DNA of 64,000 nucleotides from Hericium rajendrae (lineage: Eukaryota; Basidiomycota; Agaricomycetes; Russulales; Hericiaceae), in NCBI GenBank assembly GCA_033439255.1, contig CM065881.1, forward strand, positions 3,286,001 through 3,350,000, given 5' to 3'. The position numbers were made by a program, and so were the translations under genes. Numbering within the stretch: position 1 is the stretch's first letter; each line of letters begins with the position of its first letter. Under the pieces are notes generated by a model. The model was not told where the DNA came from, searched no databases, and saw only the letters and a list, made by a program, of their open reading frames with translations. Below are positions 34,310 to 46,421 of the stretch, piece after piece.

Positions 34310-36514
34310 ATCGGCCGGCTTCGCATCATGGGCTGCAAGGCCTCAGGAACACATGCGCACGATCTGTAATGGGGATTGAAAGAGAATGGGAGCGCAGAGA
34401 AATTCGCAGGTCATACTTGCGATGCTCTTCATCCATGGCATGTGACATGCAGAACTGATGCGTCAAGCTTCAAGACAAAGACAGAAGTCAGCGACGTCGA
34501 TGCAAAGCGCTGCAGAGTGCATTGCAACAGACGCCCATCACGGCGTATGTACACTTGGAATCCTGCGACTTCGCTCTACCTAATAGATGCATCGTAAGGC
34601 TAGGCAGCGCTCACCGACGGTCTTCCGTCCGCTCTCCGACGTGCGTCGAGAGCACTTCTGACGCCGGTCTTCACGCAACTTCTCAAGTTCTCCCGTTCTC
34701 GGCCATGCCGACGGCCTTCTCGCCCGTTGCGCTCCCTGCCATGACTGGAGAGATAGGTGACAGATGTTGCCGCATGGTTCGTTGAAACACATACAAGATC
34801 CGACTGCTGGAGCTGAGCATCGTCGCTCCAGGCCTGATATGTTCCGACCCTGATGCTGCGCACATGGGTTCCGCGTCTCTGGGAAGCTATCTGTGATCCT
34901 GGCACATACGGGGATCTGCGAAACCCCATGCGTGTTTCACGATATGGGAGAGGGAAGCTATCAAGATCGGTGCGGCGTCAGCGCTGGAGGCACCTCGACT
35001 TCAAATAGGGCGAGACGTTCCCAGTACTACCCATCCGGCCCATCCGGGACTATACAGTGCCGTGCCTGACATGTCAGATTCTCGTCCATTCCCCCATCTT
35101 AGCAAGTAAATAGGCATACCAACCAGAGGCATTCGCCGACTCACATCCCGTCCTTCCCGCGATTCATAGTTTCAGGCCGACTATGAATAGTTTGGCAGTG
35201 CTATATACTCCAAGGACAACGCTCAGCCTCGGTGTCTCGCAGCTTCCCCCCCCCAGTAGGGGCGTTCAACCGCGTCCAATTGCAATCGAAGGATTTCCGT
35301 GAGAGATATTGCGGCCAGTCCGGTTGCAGGCGCGACGCCCAGTGCTTGCTGTAAGCGACGTCATCCCTAGTCTGCATCTTTCCTGGATGATGTGCGATAA
35401 TGAGGCCGAGGACTTGAAGCTTTCAGTAGACAAGTTTGATGGGCTCAGGGCGGGCGTACAGTACCTATAGTGCCTTTGATCCTCGTGTCAAAGTTTATGC
35501 ATCTGCATGTCGTGAAAGACGTCGACAGCTCTGGCGATCTTTAAGTATTCGCAGCAGCGTGCGCCGAAGAATCAGTGGTTTCGCGTTTCGCATATCTTGC
35601 TTGATATGTACCTCCGTCGCCGTGGTTCGCGAGGTGGTGGTGTCTGGTGGTATCGAGGAGAAAGTCTGCATCTGATTCGCTGCTTATCAGTCCAGTGACG
35701 TTGTCAGCATGGTGGACCAGATAGGGCGTGACGTTGCTGCGGGGTTTGGATTCAATTTCTCTGATGAGAGTCTTGATCTGGTGTCAGGCGACAGCAAATT
35801 GACGGCATGAGAGCCTGCAGCTCATAAGAAATAGCGCATTCGGGGAGAAACGGCTCAACAGCCGTCCGTAGAGACGTTCGGCAGCATCGGTCCTGCACGA
35901 TTCTCAGCAGATAACATTGTTCATATGTCGAGTAGTAGTCTGTAACTTGTGTTCCGAGAAAATGTGCGGCGCGTGGCGAGCTGCTAAATGGCGGGGAAGA
36001 AGGAGATACCGAGGGCTCGGCTGCGCCCAGCTGCACCGCGTTCCGGCGTCCGTCCTACGTTTTTGGCCGGGTCTTGCCCTGTTCTGCCTTGGAGCCGTCT
36101 CGAAATTTGTTTTGCCCTCTCCGTATCGTGTGCACACATGTCTCGCTGCTCTCAGATGCCCTCGGGTATACAGACAAATTTATGCTTACAGAAGTTACTG
36201 GTGTCAATTTCCGACCAGGCAAGCTGAGAACAGCCTGAGAAACGACGAATATGAAGCGGGAATCACTTGATTTCGCAGGATCATGATGATGCTGAGCTCG
36301 GCTAGCGCTGGTTCGCCAGAAAAACTTCAAAGATCCAATCTTCTTATCGGAGGAAGGCCTTATCGAACCAGACACAAGACAGGCACATGTCCATTTAATA
36401 TAAGCTCCATATGCATCGTATGCCGTCTGACGACGGCCCCTTCCCCCTCCCCTTCCGTCTCGCCGCCCTCCCAGAGGTGCCCACCGCTCGTCTGCACCCA
36501 TCCCGCCGCACGCC
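34310..36514. other. Intergenic region, no supported gene
   Basis: About 2.2 kb between the array and the permease. Open frames on both strands are short, overlapping and without motifs. The last few hundred bases before 36515 presumably hold the permease promoter. Decayed sequence cannot be excluded. Confidence 0.5.
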
Positions 36515-39075
36515 ATGGCCGACAACAGCGAGGAAAAATTCCAAGACGCGAACAGCTTCGAGCGCGCGCTCGAGAAGGGCGATGCGCCGCACCACGTTGT
36601 GCACACTGCGGTCGAGGACGATGTCTACCACTTCGATGCGGCAGACCTGGACCGCGTGCAGCGCAAGCTGAAGCAGCGCCATGTTCAAATGTACGTGCTC
36701 GACATTTTGTCCTCCGCCGACCGCCGACTGACCGCTTCTCGTCAGGATCGCTGTGGGTTTTTTCTTCCCAGTGTCCGAGCCTGTCATGTCTGACAGCGGG
36801 GGATCATAGATTGCAGGGACGATCGGCACGGGTCTGTTCCTTGGGTCGGGTGAAGCGTTGCAAGGCGCAGGTCCCTTAGGTGCTTTGATCGCCTATATTC
36901 TCGTGGGCACCGTTGCCTATGCGTGAGTACGGTGTACTTGTATATCGGCATCAAAAATTTACAACTCTGAATAGATCATTATGCTCGCTGGGCGAAATGA
37001 CGTCGCTCGCGCCGATTTCGGGAACGTTCCCCCATTTTGGTAAATAGGATGCCTGATGTCGTGCGACAGGTATACTGAAGCCGTGTTCAGCTGCTCGTTG
37101 GGTGGATCCTGCATTTGGTTTTGCTGTGAGTTTTGCCAGATTCTTATAAATAATAATAGGGTATCTAACCTAAAATGATAATAGATCGGATGGGTGAGTG
37201 GAAAACTCTTCCAAATTTCTGCGATATTCATGCGAGAATAATTTGCGGATAGAATTACTTCTATGTGAGCGCACCCGTTTGCCTATCAGACGCATCCGCT
37301 GACATCTCTCCCCCAGACCCAAGCGTGAGTTTCAAGACCGCCGCTCACTTGTTATAATCCTAATAAAATCACGACAATCTAGTATCACTGTACCAGTCGA
37401 GATTACCGCAGCGTCCATCTTGATCACGTTCTGGGATGACGACGTGAGTATAAGCTTCGTCACTTATCATCTATGGAAATCAAGGACTCACGATTTAACA
37501 GACTCGTCATACCGCCGGCTACATCGCAGTTCTTTGCTTCTGCGTATGCATAATCAACATCTTTGGTGCTAGGTAAGTCGGCGACATTCTATACGTAATT
37601 CCGCAAATTGATCGCACCATCTCATAGATGGTTTGGAGAATGTGAGCCCGGGTATCGTGATCAGCAGCGCAACGTGCTAATTGCCCTCCTCCTGCATAGC
37701 GGAATTCGTCTTTTCCATTATCAAGTTGATCATGATCACGGGTCTCATCCTCGCGGGTCTCGTCATTGACCTCGGCGGCGGTCCTGACCATCAACGACGT
37801 GGTTTCCAGTACTGGAAGAACCCCGGTCCCGTCGCGGGCGCCGGCCTCGTCCCCAGTCGTCCATCTCTGGACAAGTTCCTGGGCATCCTGTCCGTGCTCG
37901 TCCAGGCTGCCTTCTCATTCCAGGGAATGGAGCTCGTCGCTATGTAAGTGATGCCCCGGACGTCTTGCTGTGCGTAGAGAGCTCATAGGTATATCCAGCG
38001 CTGCTTCTGAGACTGAGAACCCAAGGCGGAACATCGCGAAGGCTGTCCGCCGTGTCTTCTACCGTATCATTGTCTTCTACATCCTGGGTATCCTGATCAC
38101 TGGTATGCTTGTGCCATACGACGACCCAGCTCTCCTAAACGGTTCGTACAAACCCATGCTCTAAAATAGCAATATCCTAACGTGTATGTTCCTCAGGTTC
38201 CGGCACGGCTTCCGAGTCTCCGTACGTCATCGCCATGCGCAGGGCCGGTATCAAAGTGCTGCCCTCCATTGTCAACGCCGGTGTTTTCACCAGCGCCTTT
38301 TCCGCCGGAAATAGCTTCCTCTTCTGTGCCTCGCGTATCCTCTACGGTCTCGCAGTTCGCGGACAGGCGCCCAAGGTCTTTGCATACTGCACGAAGAATG
38401 GTCTGCCGATCGTCGCAGTCTTGTTCTCCGTAAGTATCTGCGTTCTGATGTGGGCGGTATGTTGATTTATTTTCCAGTGCGCTTTCTCGCTTCTGGCATT
38501 CATGAACGTGTCGAACTCAGCCGCGAGTGTCTTCAAGTGGGTATTAGTGGCCCTGTTCACCGCAGCAATTTGCTGATCGCTCTTGTGTCCTGCAGCTGGT
38601 TCGTGTCATTATCGACCGTTGGTGGCTTCCTCACCTGGGCCGCCATCAACTTGACGTACCTCCGTTTCTGTGAGTCTCCTGCGGTACTCCACTTTAGATA
38701 CCCGACCGTTGACCATTGCGTTTTCGTCCAGGGAGCGGCATGCGGGCGCAGGGCTTCGACCGCAAGCAGCTCGTTTACTTCAGCTCGTTGCAGCCGTACC
38801 TGTCGATCTGGGGCCTGTTCTGGGTCATCTTTTTCACGCTCATCAACGGCTTCGAGGTCTTCTTCGAGTGGAACACGGCGGACTTCCTCACGGCATACAT
38901 CAACCTCCCCATCTTCCTCGCGCTGTACATTTTCTGGAAGGTCATGAAGCGCACGAAGGCATGGCGCGCGAAGGATATGGACTTCACGACGGGCATCCCG
39001 ACGCTCGAGGAGACGGACTCGCCAGAAGAGCCGCCCAAAAACCTGGGAGACAAGATCTTCAATATACTGTTCTGA
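36515..39075 (+). CDS. Amino-acid permease (YAT/APC family) with micro-exons
   Basis: Seventeen exons totalling 556 codons (555 aa): 36515-36690, 36746-36752, 36810-36922, 36975-37039, 37091-37125, 37185-37193, 37253-37264, 37317-37324, 37383-37443, 37502-37572, 37628-37641, 37700-37943, 37999-38141, 38197-38429, 38478-38536, 38596-38669, 38732-39075. Phases agree throughout. The start MADNSEEKFQD precedes LKQRHVQMIAIAGTIGTGLF, the first helix with the family's substrate-binding Gly motif. IGWNYFYTQAITVPVEITAA, SFQGMELVAI and EFVFSIIKLIMITGLI follow, twelve helices in total, at the plasma membrane. It imports amino acids by proton symport; the substrate cannot be told (general or acidic/neutral amino acids). 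Micro-exons of 7, 9, 12, 8 and 14 nt are unusual. The gene sits inside the seven-TM array on the opposite strand. Confidence 0.93.
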
Positions 39076-39636
39076 TCGCGTCGAGAGGAGGCGAATGGAC
39101 AGTTGTACTGCTAGGAGTCGTGTGCGGTGTAATTGGGGCACGGCTATTCTGCATGATATACCAGAGAGCGCACTATACGATACGTTTCGCATGTAGCTGA
39201 TATCTGTTTTCGATAATGGATCTCCTCATTCCGCAGCTGTCGTCGCACTTCGTGATGCAAGCCATTCAGATCAAGATGGCATATAGTGCCTTCAAAATTC
39301 CATTACCTTCCTCCGTTGCGCCTTCAAAGCAAGTATAGTACTAGCATCTTCACAAGCCAAGTTCATCCACGTTTCCTCAAACCCTTAGAAATAGAACAAG
39401 CTCGGCATGGAGAAAGAAATCGCTATGTATATGTACGGCCTTGCATTGCAAGGCGCTTCAGATAAGTCAACATGTTTCAGTATCAATAAATACAAATGCC
39501 GACATCATGTAATGCCGTCAGATCTCCATCGAGGCGTTGAGTCGTCCTGAACGTCCATGATGACAGTTGGGGACATACCAGAACACCAATGGCGAACAAT
39601 CGCCCGAACATGTGAGACATCAGTTTCTGATAATCT
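39076..39636. other. Convergent 3' region between permease and array gene 2
   Basis: No gene seen. From about 39490 the sequence resembles the 3' flank of array gene 3 (about 42835-42999), for example near the CCATCATG/CCGACATCATGTAATG-like stretch, and is probably the 3' UTR of gene 2. Confidence 0.5.
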
Positions 39637-40869
39637 TTAAACAGTCAACGCTTCTCTGCTTTCCTTCTCCCGCAGAACTGACTCCGATTCACAGTCAATG
39701 CCGCTATCTTCCACGAGGGCAGGATGCGTCTCCAGCCTGGGGTCCAGGGTCGAACACATCTGGACCGAACGTGTCTTTCTATGAGCGAACACAGGCGGGC
39801 CGGTTGTCGTGAGCTCGAGCTCAGTGTTTCTGCTCCATCCTAGTCCCATTGAAATCCGCAAGATAATGAGTTGGGGAGAAAGGCACTAAGATGTTGAGTT
39901 AGTCAAAAAGCCTGGCCACTTGTGATAGACTGGAGCTCCACTCACGCAGAAAGCATTCAGCATGCGGCTGAACACGGGCGCAACTGAACTGTTCACGGCG
40001 AGAGTAATGAGGCTTAACGTGCCAACAATGCTGTACGGCAGGGCGGACTCCACGAAGATTGCAATGACAGAGGTATATATCCGCGCCGATTGAGAGTTCA
40101 TCATTGAGCGTGCGCGCTGCCGCATCACCAGAAGACGTGCACTGATGAGAATGGTGACAGAGATATTGACCGCGACGGCGATCGCTGTCCAGATGTCGAG
40201 AAAACTGGCAGGAATGCCTTGGAGAACGCCAACTCTGGGCAAGGCGCTTTTAGCGACGCTCAAGATGCTCATGACTAGCATTGCGTTAGTAATAGGGCCT
40301 GACAGGAGGGTGACCGAAGTGTACATACCTGTATTCGTCAGAAGCAAGGGCACTGGTAGTGCAAGGACCCATAACTTGCCGCCCCAAATCATGTAACTTC
40401 TGTATATCTAAAGACAAGCTCACATTTGCATGTATATCGCTGAGAACGAGAACTTACCAAGAGAGCATCACCAGAAATATTTGCGAACGACGAGGCGGCC
40501 GATGCCAGGGTCTCGAACCACGAGGACAAATGATTGGTATAATAGGCAAGCGGACCACCCGGGACATCGCGGTGGTCAATCCACATGAGGTCGCCGATGA
40601 GCAATGTCGACACGACGTTGAGAGTCATAGCAATAAGGAGTGTCGCCCCAAAGGCTATATAGAAGTTGCGCACAAGGGGCTGACGGATGCGGGGCCTGCT
40701 AAGGAACAAGTATGTCGACTGGACGAACATGTAGAACTGGAGTCCTGATAAACGCTCTTTCGATGAGAATATTTAGAAAACAATGTTTCTCACTGAGCTC
40801 ACCGTAGAGGAAAGCGAGCAACACATCCCCGACGTAAAGTGAATGCTCGAATGCCGATCCAGTGGTCAT
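39637..40869 (-). CDS. Seven-TM membrane protein of unknown function, array gene 2
   Basis: Five exons on -: 40869-40803, 40744-40458, 40407-40329, 40274-39946, 39885-39637, giving 336 aa. Closest to array gene 3; both differ more from gene 1. Segments include EHSLYVGDVLLAFLYG, FYIAFGATLLIAMTLNVV, LWVLALPVPLLLTNTG and IYTSVIAIFVESALPYSI. The loop MWIDHRDVPGGP and the end EDSGIDCESESVL are conserved with gene 3. The inner start MTTGSAFEHS is preferred over an upstream ATG that is not conserved. A TATA box and GGGCTGGGCC-like sequence lie about 95 nt upstream. Function unknown. Confidence 0.87.
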
Positions 40870-40964
40870 GGTGCAGCTGCAGGGCAAAGTTCTCCCGAGA
40901 GCAAGAGATGAAGACGAATGACCGCCTGCTTTATGGACGGTGGTCGACTCAAGGCCCAGCCCAC

Positions 40965-40972
40965 TTTATATA
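40965..40972 (-). promoter_or_regulatory. TATA box of array gene 2
   Basis: The - strand reads TATATAAAGTGGGCTGGGCC. The same context recurs upstream of genes 1 and 3 at a similar distance from the start codon. Confidence 0.6.
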
Positions 40973-40979
40973 CAGCGGC

Positions 40980-42039
40980 ATACAGTCTTCTAGTTCATGG
41001 AGTGGGAAGCAAATAATAGCGATCAAAGAGCTCCGCGCTATCGAGGACCGGATGCAGACCTGCAAAGGCGTAGAAGCAAGTCAAAGCGCACGCATTCAGA
41101 TACTGTGAGCAGACCCACCCCGTTCCAACAGGACACATCTTCGATGTACCCGCATGCAATAGAACACACAATACAATCCTCCAAGAACACGGGTAGGTCG
41201 CAAGATACTATATCATTGATGATTGTCTTGCGAAAATTCGCAGCTTTGGTGCTCTTGAAGAGAAAAGGTTCCTGCTTCGGGACTTGGTGCGAGGAGTAGA
41301 CCCCTGTTCGAAAAGACAAAGCGACGATTTGTTTTTCGTCACAAAACCTCTGTCGACGGGATTGCTGAATCTGCGGATGATGAGATCAGATGACGTATTC
41401 GAAACCTGACCGACGCGACGTACGACGGTCGACGAACCGAGTTGGTGGGAAATGATACTGCAGCTGTGAAGGTCGATATGGACAAATAATTCACATGTGG
41501 CGGCAAGCGTCTGCGGCATGTTTCCGATCATGTTCATTTGGCCAGTGGATCAAGTGGGAATGGTGCTCGCATATGTGCAAACCATTCTCACCGAACCTAG
41601 ACCTTCAGCCAGTTGATGGTAGGCAGCCTCCCCAAAGCCTCCCAGTCATTCATTTCAGCCTCGAACGCTGTCCAAATAGCGTGATGATCAGATGTTTCTG
41701 ACGTCTACTTGAGTCCAAAATGAAGGTTTATCTGAATCCGTGAGACGTGGTCGACTAAAGGACACGCCGGGCGTAGCCTATAATCATAAGACGTCTTCAA
41801 TACGACGGTCTTGTTACATAGGTGGCAAAGCTGGACATTGGAGCATGAACGTCTCCACCGATTGAAACGAAGGAGTGAATAATGACAGACGCACGATCGC
41901 AGAGTTTCACTACTTCCCACGATCTGTATAGTCGACTCCACATCTGTCACTCCCACGTCTGGACTGCATCACCCACTGCAAAGAAGTACAGGAGACAGAT
42001 GCAGGCAGGCCCAAGGTGGCAAGCTCGCACTTTCGGCTG
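40980..42039. other. Spacer within the seven-TM array, no gene seen
   Basis: Upstream flank of array gene 2 and downstream flank of the array fragment. Open frames are short and without motifs. It may contain decayed array-gene sequence that I cannot align by eye. Confidence 0.4.
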
Positions 42040-42430
42040 CTTGCTCTATCCCAGTTCCAAGACGATTCGCGGAATACTCAACTACGGAGATAGGTACTGG
42101 CCAAATATTGACGGTTAGCATAGTCATAAGAATCGCAGTATGGGAAACTGACGTAGAAAGCGCTCAACAGATCATCAACGGCAGACGCCACCCTGCCCAT
42201 AGCGTTCAAGGCGACGAACGCGATACCCGACTCAATGACAATGGCGATGCCGCTGGTGCAGATGCACCTCATGTGCGCGAGCAATGTGAACTTCGTCTGC
42301 TCGCACATGAACAGAAGACTGATACAGAAGTGGACAAGGAGGCGGATTGTGACAGCCAGCGTGGTGCAATTCTCAAGACAGTTCGCCGAAAGGCCGTGCC
42401 AGGGAGTTTGTTTCCTAAGCTTGTGACAGC
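42040..42430 (-). pseudogene. Seven-TM array gene fragment (exon 4 and exon 5 start)
   Basis: The - strand keeps a 4th-exon-like frame: LPWHGLSANC... to IAIVIESGIAFVAL and DDLLSAFYV, aligning with LPASFLDIWTA... IAIFVESALPYSIV... LNAFCC of array gene 2. A splice donor at 42152 and an acceptor before 42096 remain. The exon 5 remnant (YLSP) runs into a stop at once. Exons 1-3 are not recognisable. Confidence 0.65.
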
Positions 42431-42439
42431 CGGCGCTGC

Positions 42440-42999
42440 GAGCTGAGAAGATGAATAGTTATCTGTAGGAGACCGTGGCGCGAAGATCAGAGGATGTAGT
42501 GTTCGTCGAATAGCAAGAAGAGAAGGAAAGCGCAAGGAACCAAACTATCAAGCCCCGGGTCGTGCTCTATATATCTGTCTAGAAAAACTTCAAACCGGGG
42601 TCGTTATTAAAACAAGTGTAGAATAACTGACCAGGAACGCATCGAACGCTGTACGAAAGATGTTGACTGTGCTGATGCTGAGCTATATACGGAGACGGAT
42701 GGACTCATCCAATAGGGGATAACATCGAAGGACCAGTCCATGGTACGTGCATAGATTGAGTGCCCCCAGAATGGAGAAGGGGTTCGCACGCGGCAGGCAA
42801 GTGCATAGGACTGCAGCGTGCTTCGGGGAAGTCAACGTGAATAAGTACAGATGCCAACATCATTACATGACGAGAAGATCTAGCTGAAAGATATTTATCA
42901 GCCGTCCCGAATCTCCGCGACAGAATTATAGAAAACCACACCAGAAGACCAATAGCGAACCACCGCCAAAAAACATGAGGCACCAATTTATGACAGTCA
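42440..42999. other. Spacer and 3' flank of array gene 3
   Basis: No gene seen. About 42835-42999 resembles the 3' flank of array gene 2, so the duplicated unit includes the 3' UTR. Confidence 0.5.
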
Positions 43000-44220
43000 T
43001 TAAACAGCCAAAGCCTCGCTGCTTTCTTTATCCCGCAGGACTGACTCTGATTCACAGTCAATGCCGCTGTCTTCCATGACTGTATGATGTATATCCACGC
43101 CCAGATCCCGGACCGAGCGCGTCTGGAACGAGCGTGTCCTCCTATGAGCGAACACAGGCGGACCGCTCGTCATGAGCTCATGCTCAGTGTTTCTGTCCCA
43201 TCCCAGTCCCATTGAGATCCGTAGCATGATGAGTTGGGGCGAAAGGCACTGAGGCACTGCGTCAACGAGGGATACTGAGATGTGATATAATGCGCTGGTG
43301 TTTACTTACGCAGAAAGCACTGAACAGATGGCTGAACACGGGCGCAACTGAACTGTTTACGGCGAGCGTGATGAGGCTTAACGTGCCAGCAATGCTGTAC
43401 GGCAGTGCAGACTCCACGAAAATTGCAACGACAGAGGTATATATCCGCGCCGATTGAGAGTTCATCATTGAGCGGGCCCGCTGCCGCATCATCAGGAGAC
43501 GCATGCTGATGAGAATGGTGACAGAGATATTGACCGCGACCGCAAACGCTGTCCAGATGTCGAGAAAGCTAACGGGAAGGCCTTGAAGAAAGCCAACTCT
43601 AGGCATGGCGTTTTTAGCGACGCTCAAGATGCTCATGACTAGCGTTGCATGAGTAATAGGGCCTAACAGGAGGGTGAACGAATACATACCTGTACTCGTT
43701 AGGAATAAGGGCACTAGCAGTGCAAGGACCCATAATTTGCCGCCCCACATCACGTAAGTTCTGTATATCTAAACAGGAATTAACATATGTAAGTATATCG
43801 ATGAGAACAAGAACTTACTAAGAGAGCATCACCGGAAAGATTTGCGAATGACGAGGCGGCCGATGTCAGGGTCTCGAACCACGAGGACGAATGGTTGGTA
43901 TAATAGGCAAGTGGACCGCCCGGGACATCGCGGTGGTCAATCCACATAAGGTCGCCGATGAGCAATGTCGACACGACCATGAGAGTCATGGTTGCAAGAA
44001 GAGCCGCCCCAGAGGTGATGCAAAAGGTGCGCACAGCCGGCCGACAGCCGCGGGGCCTCCTAAGAAATAGATATGTTGATTGGACAAACATGTAGAATTG
44101 AATGCCTGTTGAATATCTATCGATGAAGATATCATGGCGGGTCGTGTGGAGCTCACCGTAAAGGAATGCCAGCAACACATCTCCGATGAAAAGCGAATGC
44201 TCGAGTGACAATCCTGCCAT
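43000..44220 (-). CDS. Seven-TM membrane protein of unknown function, array gene 3
   Basis: Five exons on -: 44220-44157, 44105-43819, 43768-43690, 43638-43310, 43248-43000, giving 335 aa, with internal exon lengths (287, 79, 329) the same as genes 1 and 2. Start MAGLSLEHS. Same motifs: MWIDHRDVPGGP, VMWGGKLWVLALLVPLFL, IYTSVVAIFVESALPYSI and the tail EDSGIDCESES. Similarity to gene 2 continues through introns and 3' flank, indicating recent tandem duplication. Function unknown. Confidence 0.87.
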
Positions 44221-44320
44221 GGCACAGCTATAGACCACGTAACCTTGAGAGCTAGAGGTATCGATGAAGATCGACGACCACCTGCTTTATGGACGGGAGT
44301 CAAATCGAGGCTCGGCCGAC

Positions 44321-44326
44321 TTTATA
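44321..44326 (-). promoter_or_regulatory. TATA box of array gene 3
   Basis: The - strand reads TATAAAGTCGGCCGAG about 100 nt upstream of the ATG, the same context as gene 2. Confidence 0.6.
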
Positions 44327-44339
44327 CAGCCCAGTCCTA

Positions 44340-45235
44340 GTGCACACTGCATGAAAGAAACCAACAGTAAAAGATCGGAGATGTTGGCTCCATCAGATAC
44401 CGGGTACAGGCCTGCGGCGTGCAAAGATGTAGACTCAGTTCAAGGTGTGGTCTGAGATACTGTGAGCAGAACAAACTCACGGAAGTGGAAAGTATAGTTG
44501 ATCTTCGCGTGCAATAGGATTTTTCAGTGTATGAGCAGGTCGTAAGACACGACACGACAGCGCCACAAAGCGCTCTCACGTTTTAACAGCAGATGGAATG
44601 ATATCTGCTCCTCGCGGAATTTTAAAGTTACCGTGCCGCTGCAGAGAAAAAGCTCCCGCTTCTAGATGCGATCTGTTGAGAAACAAAGCCTGACACAAGT
44701 ACCAATGTGTTCACAATCATAGGAACCAATGTCGGTAGGATGTTGGATCTGTTGATGAGGAGATGAGAAGATGAGAAGATGAGAAGATGGCATCGAAGTC
44801 CGACTGACTCGACGTACGAAGGTGGAAAACAGTACTGAAGCTTTGGGGCTTCACCCATGCCAAGGTCAGTGCTCTCTATGGCTGATAGCTGCACGGCCTG
44901 GCATAGCGCCACTGATCGTGATCAGCTGGCCATCCGATCAAATGGTTATGATAGTTGTAAGTATGGCAAACCATTCTCACCGACTTCCAGTCAGCTAGCT
45001 CAGCCACGTTCTCCGTCCATGCCGTGTTTCAGGATGATCAGATGTATCCGACGTAGGCCAAGATCAATCTGTGAGACATGGGTGACTAAAGAACACGCCC
45101 GGCGCTGCTATAATTATGAAAGGTCCTCAATAGAGCACGGCATTGCCACGCAGCTGGCACATCTGGTGCTGGAGCATGCATGCAAGCCGTCACCGAAGAA
45201 AGATGAGAGAACAACAACTGACCAACCAAACACAT
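44340..45235. other. Spacer within the seven-TM array, no gene seen
   Basis: Contains a short (AGATGAGA)-type tandem run near 44759-44790. The middle resembles about 41480-41760 (for example GTGGATCA/CGATCA...AACCATTCTCACCGA), so it is another duplicated flank. Confidence 0.5.
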
Positions 45236-46421
45236 TTAGCCCACGACCAGAGGTCCACTACTTCCCCGCGTCTTCGCAGCCTCCTCAACTACCACCTTCC
45301 CATCTACGATGCTTGGCTCCGTCGCGCAGATCGACTGTCGCACTGACGACGAGGGAGAGGCAAAAACCGGCGGACCCAGCTTCGTAAGCTCGCGTTCCGT
45401 GTGCTTGCTCCATTCCAGTCTCATCGCGATCCGCAGAATGATCGATTGCGGGGACACACTAGGCAGATACCTGACAATCAGCACGAGCACAAAAATTTGC
45501 AGGACGCGCGACTGACGCTGATGGCCTGAAGACATCGCTCAGAGTAGCGAAGATCAGGCTGTCCATGACTTCGAGGACGACGGACACTGCTATACGGCAG
45601 CGCCGACTCGACGATGATGAGATGACACTGGCGTAGACGTGCGTCATCTGCGGGTGCAGTTGAGACTTGGCCTGGTGGCGCATTATCAATAAGCGTGCTG
45701 ATGAGGAGCGTGACAAGCAAGCTGACTGCAACGGCCAGCGCGGTCCAGATCTCAAGATAGTTCGTGGGGTGCCCATACAGGACTTCCGCGCCAGGCAGAG
45801 CGCTTTCCACCATTTTGACGGTTAGCGCTGCAAACATAGATGGACGTCTATGGGAGACCATGATGCGAAAATCAGAGAGTGCGTACCATCATTCATCAAG
45901 AACAATGGAAAGAGCGGAAGTATCCAAAGCTTTGAGTCTCAGACCATATATGCTCTATATATCTGTCCAGAAACAACTAAACTCGAATACATAACGAAGA
46001 AAAGTGTCGGAGCTTACCAGAAGCGCATCGCCAGCAAGGTTCGCCGTTGAGGATGTCGCTGATCCCATCGTCTCGAACGAACCATGTCGCCGTGTGATCC
46101 GTGTAGTATCCAAGAGCGCCGCCGTGGATATCGCCATGATCAACCCACATGAGGTGACCAACGAGAAGATCCGAAGCCAGTATGAGTGTCATCGTGATGA
46201 ACAACAAGGTGCTGAACACGATGTAGAAATTGCGCGCGAGAGGCCGGCAGTGCTGGGACTGCAAGAAGTGCAGAGTGGATGTACATGTAAACTTGAACGC
46301 CTGATAGAAGTTGTGTTACAATATGTGCAATCTAAGAAGACATCAGAGGTGACCACCGTAGAGTAGAGACAAGCGAGGTGCCGACATAGATTGAATGCTC
46401 GAACGCCAGATCCTCCACCAT
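45236..46421 (-). pseudogene. Seven-TM array gene 4, frameshifted
   Basis: Starts MVEDLAFEHSIYVG like the intact genes and keeps the exon 2 core (RNFYIVFSTLLFITMTL, MWVDHGDIHGGALGYY) and exon 5 (SIILRIAMRLEWSKHTE). The end of exon 1 has a small deletion. Near 46070 a 4-bp repeat (TTCG) shifts exon 2. Exon 4 is split between frames (45861-45459). It is more diverged than genes 1-3, so it probably died before the latest duplication. Confidence 0.8.

Noticed and set aside
44759-44790. Short AGATGAGA tandem run as a possible CRISPR-like or satellite array
   Set aside because: Only a few units, no spacers; an ordinary microsatellite.
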